Position numbers and translations under genes: made by a program. A model generated the notes under the pieces. The model searched no databases. It saw only the letters and a program-made list of their open reading frames with translations, and had not been told where the DNA came from. Shown one piece after another: positions 31,480-39,325 of a stretch of 64,000 nt of DNA (positions are counted from its first letter, which is position 1; the number at the start of each line of letters is the position of its first letter). This DNA comes from Leifsonia psychrotolerans (lineage in GTDB: Bacteria; Actinomycetota; Actinomycetes; Actinomycetales; Microbacteriaceae): contig NZ_JACCFM010000001.1 in assembly GCF_013410665.1 (NCBI RefSeq), forward strand, positions 1,550,001 through 1,614,000, written 5' to 3'.

Positions 31480-34400
31480 GAACTGACCTGCTTGATGATG
31501 TGAAGTCGGCACGATCCAAACGACCAGGGATCGAGACAGTGCGTGGCAAGTTCGGCCACGAAGAGGGCGCCGCCCATGCCCGCGGCATCGGCTTGCACGC
31601 GAGCGCGGAAGGTGTCGAGTTGCTCGGCGGTGAGCGGCTGTTGGGTGGGGTCGCGGTAGTTCTTCTTCTGGGTGCCCGACGACACGATGACCAGGCGTGC
31701 GCCGGCCAGGTCGACACCGTCGGGGATGCCCTCGATGGCGCCCTCTTGAAAGGCGAGCTGGTAGGCGCCGAGCTGTGGATGATCGGCGACCCCCGCGTCG
31801 TTGATCGGGTCGCCTTTACCGGTTTTCAGATCGACGATCACGGCCCGACCGTCCTGCAGTTGCTCGACCCGGTCGACAGTGCCCGAGAGAACGGCATCGC
31901 CGACGGCGACCGTGAAACCGCCTTCTGCGCTGAGCAGGCTGCCGCCCGAGCGGGAGAAGTCGCCCAGGTACGAGGCCAGCCGATCGGTGAGCGCCCGAGC
32001 CTCGAGTTTTGCGACCCGAGATTGCCATTCGGCGTCGAAGACCAGCTCACCCCAGCGCTCGTCCACCCCTTTCCAGAGTGCCTCCGGCGTCACGTCGACA
32101 GCGGTTTCCATGACCTTGTGCACAATCGTGCCGAGGTTGGCGGCCGTGTTTGTTCCACCGCCACCGACCTGTCCGATCACCCAGTGCAGGGGGCAGGCCT
32201 CAAACGACGCCATCTTCGACGGCGAGACGCGCACGGCACCGTCCGGCTGCGACTGAGCATCCGGCTGCGGCTGAGCATCAGGCTGCGACTGAGCATCAGG
32301 CTGCGACTGAGCATCAGGCTGCGACTGAGCATCAGGCTGCGACTGATTGTCGTTGAGGGGGCGAGTGGTGCTCGGCGGCACGATTCCGTACCACTCGCTC
32401 GGATGCGCGCCCGCAACCCCCGCGCCGGCCAGTCGGGCCAAGGCCGCCGAGGCATCGCTGATTCGACGCTTCGCGAACTCGTCGTCCGGGTGCGACCGTC
32501 CGAGCGCCCCGGTGAGGTCGCGTCGCAATCGGCCGACCAAGCCGCGGAGCGAGAGCGGGAACCGGTTCGCCGCGGCCTCGGCCGGCTCGGGGTCGGGCAG
32601 CATTCGGAAGAACGCCGAGGGCTGATTGTCTTCGTTGGCGATCGCCGTCGCGAGCACTTCATGCCGCGCCCGGGAGGCCGCCTGGGCGAACATGCGCAAT
32701 TCGTCGTGGAGCACCGCGGTGCGGGCATCCGTCGAGGCCGAGTCCTGTCGGCCGGCCCGGGCCGCCAGGTCGCCGGCGCCGAGCAAGGAGCCGCGCACGC
32801 GAAGGTCGGGCCAGACGTTCTCTTGCAGGCCGGCCAGCACGACGACATCGAACTCGCGGCCGATCACGGCGCTCGGCGTCGCCACGATCACCGCATCGCC
32901 CTGAGCGCGGGGGGCCAGGGTGTCTTCCGGCACGTCGGTGTCGACCAGATGGGCCAGGAATTGCACGGGCGGCGCGGCGGGCGTGCGCTCGACGAAGCGC
33001 TGGGCAGCCGAGAACAACGCCACGACGGCGTCGAGGTTGCGATTGGCTTCGTCGGCCACGATTCCTGTTGCGGTGGATTGCTCATGCCAGATGTCGGCGA
33101 GGCGGCTGCGCTGCCAAAGCCCCCACAGAAGTTCTTCGATCGTGGCGCCCGCAGCGTATTCGGCGGATGCCTCGGCCAGACTGCGCCCGAACGCCAACGC
33201 CTTGCGGGCGATGCGGTTGTCGAGGGTTTCGAGGGTCGCCGGCTCGACGAGTGCGCTCACGAGCAGTGCGTCTGCCGTGCGGTTTCCGTCAGCGTTCAGT
33301 TCACGCTGGCGCAGGGCGGCGCGCAAGCGGCGAAGCGCGATGGGGTCGAGACCGCCAAGCGGACCGCCGAGCAGTGCGGTCGCGGTTTCGGCGTCAAGGG
33401 CACGACGCCCGAGAGTCACCTCGAGCGCGAGAATGAATGCGGCGACGGCGCCCTCATCACGCAGCGCAGTCTGGGCACTGGCGACCTGGGTGGGGACTTC
33501 GAGAGCTGCCAATCCCTTGGAGAGAGCCGGAACCAGTGCTCCGGTACGCACGATCACCGCCATCTGTCCCCACGGAACCTGGCCCAAAATGTGGCGCTCA
33601 CGCAGACGCCGGGCAATCACCGCGAGCTGTTCGGCCGGGTTGCCCACGACCATGCTCTGCACAGCATCGAATGGGGCCGGGTCGGCAGCGGCATCGACTG
33701 CAGCAACATCGCCAGCGGCGTGGTCAGCGCGGTCAGCCTCGACGGCTGCGCGGTCAGCCTCGACGGCTGCGTGGTCGGCTTCGACAGCGGCGGGCTGGTG
33801 TGCCACCGTCGCTGCCCGCTGCGTTCCGGCCGCCGCCGCACCGATGCGGTGTGTGGCCTCGCCGACGAGCCGACGCACCTCCGGGCCATGGCGATAGACC
33901 GTGCCGAGGGTGAAGCTCTGAATCCGCTCGACGCCGAGGTAGGAGTCGAGTCGACCCAACGAATCGGGGTGGGCACCACGGAACGAGCCCGTCGACAGGT
34001 CGGGATCGCCGACCGCGAGAATCGCAACGCCGCGGGCTGCGAACTGGGCAAGCAATGACAGGGTGGCTTGGGTGGCCTCTTGGGCATCGTCGAGCACAAT
34101 CAAGCGCAGGCCGGCGAGCGGTCCGAGCTCGCCCTGCGCCGCCGCCCCAGCGGGTGCCGCACGCACGAGTGCTGCGGCAAATTGGGACAGTTCGGTGGAG
34201 TCGTAGTGCCCCGGACGGGTCTGGTCTTTCACCTCTTCATAGCCACGGATGAAGTCTGCCGCGGCTTCCCATTCGACGCGCCCCGTTTCTCTGCCCCAGG
34301 CGGCAAGCTGCGCGGGCGTCACCCCGTACTCAACGGCGCGCATCATGAGGTCACGCAGTTCGGTGCGGAATCCGCGCAGCCGGCGCACCTCGGGGCCGAG

Positions 34401-34826
34401 TGTGGGTGGCCAGACCGGCCCGGAGCCTTCATCGAGATGCCCCTGCAGAAGCTCGGCAATGATCTGATCTTGTTCGCCGCCGGTCAGCAGCGTCGGGCTG
34501 GCGCGTCCCTCGCGCGTTTCAGTCCCCCGCACGATTTGGAATGCCACTGAATTCGCGGTTCGAGCCAGAGGTCCGTTTGTCGGAATCCCCAGTCGAAGTG
34601 ACACACGGTCGCGCAACTCGGTGGCGCCCGAGCGTGTCGGAACAAGCACGAGCACCTCGCTCGGGGAATACCCTCGCCCCAGCACTCGCTCGGCGACGGC
34701 CTCGACGACCACGGCCGTCTTGCCGGTTCCCGGAGCGCCGAGCACCGACGCACACTGACCGTCGGCGAGGTCGAGAACCGCCTGCTGCGAGGGGTCGAGG
34801 GCAATTTCTGGTGCGGTAGGTGTCAC
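31476..34826 (-). CDS. adnA: AdnA-type helicase-nuclease subunit
   Basis: A 1116-residue protein. Walker A SVLGAPGTGKTAVVVEAVAE near residue 33; Walker-B region LRLIVLDDAQEATQATLSLL; SF1 motifs continue to residue 750. The C-terminal nuclease has VSPSKMASFEACPLHWVIGQVG and LSGTVDRVEQLQDGRAVIVDLKTGKG (D...DxK). Two low-complexity inserts come from tandem DNA repeats: an AVEADRA repeat near residue 350 and a QSQPDA repeat near residue 835, just before the nuclease domain. GTG start with a TACCGT box 7 nt upstream, so probably leaderless. Partner of AdnB. Confidence 0.92.
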   Translation of the reverse strand: MTPTAPEIALDPSQQAVLDLADGQCASVLGAPGTGKTAVVVEAVAERVLGRGYSPSEVLVLVPTRSGATELRDRVSLRLGIPTNGPLARTANSVAFQIVRGTETREGRASPTLLTGGEQDQIIAELLQGHLDEGSGPVWPPTLGPEVRRLRGFRTELRDLMMRAVEYGVTPAQLAAWGRETGRVEWEAAADFIRGYEEVKDQTRPGHYDSTELSQFAAALVRAAPAGAAAQGELGPLAGLRLIVLDDAQEATQATLSLLAQFAARGVAILAVGDPDLSTGSFRGAHPDSLGRLDSYLGVERIQSFTLGTVYRHGPEVRRLVGEATHRIGAAAAGTQRAATVAHQPAAVEADHAAVEADRAAVEADRADHAAGDVAAVDAAADPAPFDAVQSMVVGNPAEQLAVIARRLRERHILGQVPWGQMAVIVRTGALVPALSKGLAALEVPTQVASAQTALRDEGAVAAFILALEVTLGRRALDAETATALLGGPLGGLDPIALRRLRAALRQRELNADGNRTADALLVSALVEPATLETLDNRIARKALAFGRSLAEASAEYAAGATIEELLWGLWQRSRLADIWHEQSTATGIVADEANRNLDAVVALFSAAQRFVERTPAAPPVQFLAHLVDTDVPEDTLAPRAQGDAVIVATPSAVIGREFDVVVLAGLQENVWPDLRVRGSLLGAGDLAARAGRQDSASTDARTAVLHDELRMFAQAASRARHEVLATAIANEDNQPSAFFRMLPDPEPAEAAANRFPLSLRGLVGRLRRDLTGALGRSHPDDEFAKRRISDASAALARLAGAGVAGAHPSEWYGIVPPSTTRPLNDNQSQPDAQSQPDAQSQPDAQSQPDAQPQPDAQSQPDGAVRVSPSKMASFEACPLHWVIGQVGGGGTNTAANLGTIVHKVMETAVDVTPEALWKGVDERWGELVFDAEWQSRVAKLEARALTDRLASYLGDFSRSGGSLLSAEGGFTVAVGDAVLSGTVDRVEQLQDGRAVIVDLKTGKGDPINDAGVADHPQLGAYQLAFQEGAIEGIPDGVDLAGARLVIVSSGTQKKNYRDPTQQPLTAEQLDTFRARVQADAAGMGGALFVAELATHCLDPWSFGSCRLHIIKQVSS
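32243..32346. repeat. 18-bp tandem repeat inside adnA
   Basis: Nearly six copies of an 18-bp unit, caggctgcgactgagcat on the plus strand, the last truncated by divergence after gactga. It encodes the QSQPDA hexapeptide repeat in the linker before the AdnA nuclease domain. Confidence 0.9.
33730..33792. repeat. 21-bp tandem repeat inside adnA
   Basis: Two exact 21-bp units (starting cggtcagcctcgacggctgc) and a third diverged unit. They encode the AAVEADR heptapeptide repeat in the helicase portion of AdnA. Confidence 0.8.
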
Positions 34827-34833
34827 GTTTTAC

Positions 34834-34839
34834 ACGGTA
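34834..34839 (-). promoter_or_regulatory. -10 box (TACCGT) of adnA, leaderless
   Basis: TACCGT on the minus strand sits 7 nt before the GTG at 34826, and no ribosome binding site is present. It would drive the adnA-adnB operon. Confidence 0.5.
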
Positions 34840-34924
34840 CCGGGTTGCGCCGACAGTGAACGGTGTTCGAGGCTGCGCCCGTTCTGTCGTACTCTGGGCG
34901 AGTAGTCAACGAAAGGCGCACCTG

Positions 34925-35149
34925 GTGGACATCCGCATTGGCATCTTCAACTCTCCCCGCGAGATCGGTTTTGAGACCTCCCAGCCCGCTGCTGAGGTCG
35001 AGGCGGCTGTCGCTGCCGCTCTCGCAGACCCCACCGGCTACCTCAAGCTGGGCGACGACAAGGGTCGCATCTACGTGGTCCCCACGAGCGGGCTTGCCTA
35101 CGTCGAGATCGGCTCCGAAGAGTCGCGTCGCGTCGGCTTCGTCGCGTAA
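34925..35149 (+). CDS. DUF3107 domain-containing protein
   Basis: A 74-residue protein: VDIRIGIFNSPREIGFETSQPAAEVEAAVAAALADPTGYLKLGDDKGRIYVVPTSGLAYVEIGSEESRRVGFVA spans the complete DUF3107 family length. A small conserved actinobacterial protein of unknown function, equivalent to Rv3208A/TB9.4 in M. tuberculosis from memory. GTG start with GAAAGG upstream. Divergent from adnA; the next membrane protein begins 6 nt after its stop. Confidence 0.85.
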   Translation: MDIRIGIFNSPREIGFETSQPAAEVEAAVAAALADPTGYLKLGDDKGRIYVVPTSGLAYVEIGSEESRRVGFVA

Positions 35150-35155
35150 GCACTG

Positions 35156-35464
35156 ATGGAGCTTCTGTTTGTCGCCCTCGGCGGCGCACTGATCGGCCTC
35201 GTGGCCCGTTACGCGCTGCCGAACCGCGGAACCCAGGGCGCCGTGCTCGTTCCCGCCATCGGCACGGGTGTAGCCGCACTGATCTGGGTCGCGTTGACCT
35301 GGCTGGGCATGAAGTGGGATGGCGGCTGGATCTGGTGGATCACGTTCGCGCTCACCGCAGTCATCGCCGTCGCGGCGAACATCGTCGTGGCGCGCCGACG
35401 CGCACACAGCGACAACCAGCGTCTGCACAGCCTGCTGAGGTCTGCGGCACCGCACACCTCATGA
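35156..35464 (+). CDS. Small membrane protein, unknown function
   Basis: A 102-residue protein with three predicted membrane helices: LLFVALGGALIGLVARYAL, VLVPAIGTGVAALIWVALTW and WIWWITFALTAVIAVAANIV, then a basic cytoplasmic tail ARRRAHSDNQRLHSLL. I do not recognise a named family. It lies 6 nt after DUF3107 and 16 nt before the ZapE gene, so the three probably share a transcript. Confidence 0.7.
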   Translation: MELLFVALGGALIGLVARYALPNRGTQGAVLVPAIGTGVAALIWVALTWLGMKWDGGWIWWITFALTAVIAVAANIVVARRRAHSDNQRLHSLLRSAAPHTS

Positions 35465-35480
35465 CGGCGATCGCACCGTG

Positions 35481-36563
35481 ATGGCGGCATTTCCGGCGAT
35501 TCACGGCGTGCTCGATGCGGAACAATCACGCTGTGCCGCTCGATTGAGCCTGCTCACTCACCGCGACACGGACGCCCCTTTTCGCGGGGTGTACGTGCAC
35601 GGTTCCGTCGGGCGGGGAAAGACCTGGCTCTGCGACGCCTTCTTTGACGCGTGGCCGGGAACGGCCAAGCGTCGAGTGCACTTTCACGATTTCTTTCGCA
35701 GGCTGCATGAGACAATCTGGCTCTACCGCACGCATCCGATCGAGGAGCCGGTCGAGTTCGACACACCGAGCACGCCCGACCCCGACCCGGTTGGCCAGGC
35801 CATCGCTGATCTCTATGATGGCGTCGAGTTGTTGTACTTCGATGAGTTTTATGTGCACGACACGGCGGATGCCGTGCTTCTGACCCAGGTACTCCAAGCG
35901 GCCATTGACAGCGGTATCACGCTGGTGGCTACCTCAAACTACGCGCCGAGCGACCTGCTGCCGAGCCCCGACTTTCACCACATGATGGAGCCCGCGATCG
36001 CCCTGATCGAGGCGCATTTCGATGTCGTCGAACTCGGCGGCGATCACGACTACCGGCTGACCGACGGCACGTCCCGGGCCGCAGGGTTCGCGGCGGGTCG
36101 CTGGATCGCGGCGTCGCCCGCCGGTCTGCTGGACGAGGCTGGGCTGGTGGAACCGGCCGAGTCCGAACGCACCAGCCTTGATTCCCGCGGCCATCGTTTC
36201 AACGCCCGCCGGGCATCCGGCGGCGAGCTCTGGTTCGACTTCGCCGACCTGTGCGAGGCGCACACCTCGGTCAACGACTACCTGGCCTGGTCGGCCGAAT
36301 CCGACGTCTGGGTGCTCGACGCTGTGCCCAAACTGGCGACCACGACGCCGTCGAGCAGTCAACGCTTCGCCCACCTCATCGACGTTCTCTGCGACGCCGA
36401 CGTGACCCTGCACATCCGCAGCAACCACACAGTTGACGAGGTACTGGCACCAGAACCGGTCTCCCCGCACCTGGCACCCCGCGAAATCCCCCCGCCCGCA
36501 CTCGGTCCGCTCGACCTGGTGCGCACCGCGAGCAGACTTGCTCTGCTGCGTCCGCTTCGCTGA
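35481..36563 (+). CDS. zapE: ZapE/AFG1-family AAA ATPase
   Basis: A 360-residue AFG1-like ATPase. Walker A is GVYVHGSVGRGKTWLCDAFF near residue 38, followed by the RRVHFHDFFRRLHE segment; Walker B is LLYFDEFYVHDTADAVLL; sensor-1 is TLVATSNYAPSDLLP. In E. coli ZapE associates with FtsZ during constriction under stress; in mitochondria the homologue aids protein quality control. The ATG at 35481 is chosen; an adjoining GTG at 35478 is possible. Convergent with the ferritin-like gene, 6 nt apart. Confidence 0.88.
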   Translation: MAAFPAIHGVLDAEQSRCAARLSLLTHRDTDAPFRGVYVHGSVGRGKTWLCDAFFDAWPGTAKRRVHFHDFFRRLHETIWLYRTHPIEEPVEFDTPSTPDPDPVGQAIADLYDGVELLYFDEFYVHDTADAVLLTQVLQAAIDSGITLVATSNYAPSDLLPSPDFHHMMEPAIALIEAHFDVVELGGDHDYRLTDGTSRAAGFAAGRWIAASPAGLLDEAGLVEPAESERTSLDSRGHRFNARRASGGELWFDFADLCEAHTSVNDYLAWSAESDVWVLDAVPKLATTTPSSSQRFAHLIDVLCDADVTLHIRSNHTVDEVLAPEPVSPHLAPREIPPPALGPLDLVRTASRLALLRPLR

Positions 36564-36569
36564 GCTGAC

Positions 36570-37304
36570 TCAGGCGGTCAGACCGAGCGCGTCCATGCGT
36601 CGCGTGTGGGCAGCGATGATTTCGGTGAAGACGGGTTCGAGTGTGGACTCGTCTGAGCCGAGATCACCCGTCACGTGCAAGGCCGACCGAGCGATGAGCA
36701 GGGTGTCGCCGACAAGTCGACGCCCCCACAACGCCAACGACGAATCCAACGTGCTGTCGGCAGCGATTCCACGAGTGATCTCGTGCACGATCGCCGCGGT
36801 GTCGGCGCTGCTAGCCACGCCCGCCGTGCGCCGGATGATCGGCACAATGCGCTGGCGAGATTCGTGGGGCAACCCGGCCGCAAGACTCGCGAAGAAGTCC
36901 TCCAGCAGCCCCGTGGTCAGGTAACAGCCGAGAATCGATTCGTACCAGGTCGCGCCGTACGTCATCCGGCTGAACGATTCGAGATCCGCGGCGAAGGGCG
37001 CCATTGCCTCAGCCGGTTCGCCGCCCACCCGACGGATCTCGGCGGCGAGAGCCTGATGCGTGGCCAGTGCGTTCCCGGCGACGCGGCTCAGGGATTCTCG
37101 TGCCGCCAGCGTCGGGGCGATTCCCGCCGAGCGAGCGAGGCTGTTGAACACGGTCAGCTGGAAGTACGCCGACTGACCGAGAAGCTGCATCATTGGCGGA
37201 ACAAGAGTGCTGATGTCGACTTTCGTCGTTGGCTGTGAATGCCCTCTGGCACGCAACCGGGGAACCTCCACGCGCTTTGCACGTCGCTCAAACCATGACA
37301 CCAC
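36570..37304 (-). CDS. Ferritin-like fold protein (MiaE-like hydroxylase family)
   Basis: A 244-residue four-helix-bundle protein. VPPMMQLLGQSAYFQLTVFNSLARSAGIAP and YGATWYESILGCYLTTGLLEDFFASLAAGLP match the actinobacterial ferritin-like family placed next to RhlE (Rv3210c position). The diiron ligands of true MiaE (repeated ExxH) are not clearly visible, so enzymatic activity is open. The GTG at 37304 follows a TAAGCT box by 6 nt. Divergent from the RNA helicase. Confidence 0.8.
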   Translation of the reverse strand: MVSWFERRAKRVEVPRLRARGHSQPTTKVDISTLVPPMMQLLGQSAYFQLTVFNSLARSAGIAPTLAARESLSRVAGNALATHQALAAEIRRVGGEPAEAMAPFAADLESFSRMTYGATWYESILGCYLTTGLLEDFFASLAAGLPHESRQRIVPIIRRTAGVASSADTAAIVHEITRGIAADSTLDSSLALWGRRLVGDTLLIARSALHVTGDLGSDESTLEPVFTEIIAAHTRRMDALGLTA

Positions 37305-37310
37305 AAGCCC

Positions 37311-37316
37311 AGCTTA
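37311..37316 (-). promoter_or_regulatory. -10 box (TAAGCT) of ferritin-like gene, leaderless
   Basis: TAAGCT on the minus strand lies 6 nt before the GTG at 37304, with no ribosome binding site. Confidence 0.5.
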
Positions 37317-37353
37317 GGGTGTTGCCCCGATGCGCCTCGGAATCGCGCTGTGC

Positions 37354-37391
37354 GCAGTCCGTCAGAGAAGTTCATGCAGTCCGTTAGAGAA
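37354..37391. repeat. Direct repeat in rhlE upstream region
   Basis: Two 16-nt copies of gcagtccgtyagagaa with a 22-nt period, about 140 nt before the rhlE start. Position fits a regulatory site for the helicase gene; no regulator is known. Confidence 0.5.
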
Positions 37392-37443
37392 ACGGATGTC
37401 GCTGCCGACAGGTTTACAGCCGCGCCCGGTAAGCTGGACTCAC

Positions 37444-37466
37444 GTCACCGGCATCGGATCGGTGAC
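37444..37466 (+). other. Hairpin in the probable rhlE 5' leader
   Basis: GTCACCG and CGGTGAC arms with a 9-nt loop, just after a TAAGCT box at 37430. If that box is used, rhlE has an 85-nt leader starting with this hairpin. Many DEAD-box cold-shock helicases have such structured leaders; function here is inferred. Confidence 0.35.
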
Positions 37467-37527
37467 GATGCGCCTGAAGCAGAAGACGGGCGCAACCCTC
37501 TTCTTCAGCACAGGCAGGCATACATTC

Positions 37528-39234
37528 GTGACTTTCTCCGAACTTAATATCGACCAGGACATGGTTGAGGCTCTCGCCGACAAGGGCATCCTTGAGCCGT
37601 TCCCCATTCAGACTCAGACCATTCCGCTCGCTCTCGCCGGCCAAGACATCATCGGCCAGGCCAAGACGGGTACCGGCAAGACCTTCGGATTCGGCCTTCC
37701 GCTGATCCAGCGCCTCGGCCTGAACCCCGAGCCAGGCGTGCAGGCGCTCATCGTCGTTCCGACGCGTGAACTCTGCGTGCAGGTGAGCGAAGATCTCGAG
37801 CTCGCCGCCAAGAACCGCGACACCAAGATCGTCTCCATTTACGGTGGCAAGGCCTACGAAGGTCAGGTTGAAGCGCTGAAGGCCGGCGCGCAGATCGTCG
37901 TCGGAACCCCGGGTCGCCTTCTCGACCTCGCCAGCCAGCGCCTGCTCAATTTGAAGAATGTGCGCGAGATGGTGCTCGACGAGGCTGACAAGATGCTCGA
38001 CCTCGGCTTCCTGGCCGACATCGAGAAGCTCTTCGCTCAGACGCCGGCCGGCCGCCACACCATGCTGTTCTCGGCCACCATGCCCGGCCCGATCGTCGCC
38101 CTCGCGCGACGCTTCATGACCAAGCCGATTCACATTCGTGCGACCGACCCCGACGAGGGCCTCACCCAGGCCAACATCGAACACCTGGTCTACCGTGCGC
38201 ACAACATGGATAAAGACGAGGTGATCGGCCGCATCTTGATGGCCGAGGGCCGCGGCAAGACCGTCATCTTCACGCGCACCAAGCGTGCCGCAGCCAAGCT
38301 CGTCGAAGAGCTCAATGACCGTGGCTTCAATGCCGCTGCGGTGCATGGCGACCTGAACCAGGAACAGCGCGAACGCGCCATGGCTGCGTTCAAAGCCGGT
38401 AAAAAAGACATCCTCATCGCAACGGATGTCGCCGCTCGCGGCATCGACGTCAACGACGTCACGCACGTGATCAACCACACGATCCCCGAAGACGAGAAGG
38501 CGTACCTGCACCGCGTGGGCCGCACCGGTCGCGCGGGCAAGACCGGTATCGCCGTGACGTTCGTCGACTGGGACGATCTGCACAAGTGGGCCCTGATCAA
38601 CAAGGCGCTCGAGTTCGGCCAGCCGGAACCGACGGAGACCTACTCGTCGTCACCGCACCTCTTCACCGACCTCAACATCCCCGCCGGCTCGAAGGGCCGC
38701 CTGCGTGCGACACCGATCAAGGACGGCCCTCCAGTCGGTTCCGGTCGCTCAGATGCGGGCCGTTCCGGTTCGGGCCGTTCGGGTGCAGCACGTTCTGACT
38801 CGGGCCGTTCGGGCGCAGCGCGTTCTGACTCGGGCCGTTCTGACTCCGGCCGTTCCAACGCCGGTCGCACGGCTGCGGTAGGCACCGAGACAGCCGCCAC
38901 CGACGTATCCGCTGAAGCCGCCACCGGTTCCGGACGTAGCCGCAACAGCCGGTCGCGGAGCCGCTCCGGCTCGGGCCGTTCGGACGCCCCGCGCACCGCG
39001 ACGACTCCCGCTGAGGCCGACCGTTCGATCGCATCGACCTCCGGCGAGCCTGAGATTCGCCCGGGTCGCACCCGCACGCGTAACCGCGTTGGCCGCACGA
39101 CGAACCCGGCCGCCGCCGCACCGATCTCCGCCGCTGGCACGCATGACGGCGGTGGCATCGAGCACCGCGACGGCAACAGCTCAGTGCGTCACCAGGTGCG
39201 TCACCGCTCTGCCGAAACCGGCATTCAGGAGTAA
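37528..39234 (+). CDS. rhlE: DEAD-box RNA helicase (RhlE-like) with Ser/Gly/Arg-rich tail
   Basis: A 568-residue ATP-dependent RNA helicase. Q motif LEPFPIQTQTIPLAL; motif I AKTGTGKT; Ia VPTRELCVQV; II VLDEADKMLD; III FSATMPG; V ATDVAARGID; VI HRVGRTGRAG. The core ends near residue 390. The last 170 residues are a disordered SGRSxxGRS repeat rich in Arg, Ser and Gly, likely to bind RNA or promote condensation. GTG at 37528 starts the Q-motif region; an in-frame upstream reading to 37330 has no domain content. A strong hairpin terminator follows. Confidence 0.9.
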   Translation: MTFSELNIDQDMVEALADKGILEPFPIQTQTIPLALAGQDIIGQAKTGTGKTFGFGLPLIQRLGLNPEPGVQALIVVPTRELCVQVSEDLELAAKNRDTKIVSIYGGKAYEGQVEALKAGAQIVVGTPGRLLDLASQRLLNLKNVREMVLDEADKMLDLGFLADIEKLFAQTPAGRHTMLFSATMPGPIVALARRFMTKPIHIRATDPDEGLTQANIEHLVYRAHNMDKDEVIGRILMAEGRGKTVIFTRTKRAAAKLVEELNDRGFNAAAVHGDLNQEQRERAMAAFKAGKKDILIATDVAARGIDVNDVTHVINHTIPEDEKAYLHRVGRTGRAGKTGIAVTFVDWDDLHKWALINKALEFGQPEPTETYSSSPHLFTDLNIPAGSKGRLRATPIKDGPPVGSGRSDAGRSGSGRSGAARSDSGRSGAARSDSGRSDSGRSNAGRTAAVGTETAATDVSAEAATGSGRSRNSRSRSRSGSGRSDAPRTATTPAEADRSIASTSGEPEIRPGRTRTRNRVGRTTNPAAAAPISAAGTHDGGGIEHRDGNSSVRHQVRHRSAETGIQE

Positions 39235-39242
39235 CACGCACA

Positions 39243-39288
39243 ACGCACACGGCCCGCCGCATCTCAGGATGCGGCGGGCCGTGTGCGT
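39243..39288 (+). terminator. Bidirectional terminator between rhlE and ROK gene
   Basis: A perfect inverted repeat with 20-nt arms (acgcacacggcccgccgcat and its complement) and a 6-nt loop, located 9 nt after the rhlE stop and between convergent genes. It can serve both directions. Confidence 0.85.
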
Positions 39289-39325
39289 CGTGGGGGCCGA
39301 GCGTCTAGAACAGGCCAATCGGTGT

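Noticed and set aside
31500..34058. Plus-strand open reading of 852 codons antisense to adnA
   Set aside because: AdnA has full helicase and nuclease motifs on the other strand; the antisense frame shows only RLRLSI repeats copied from the tandem repeat.
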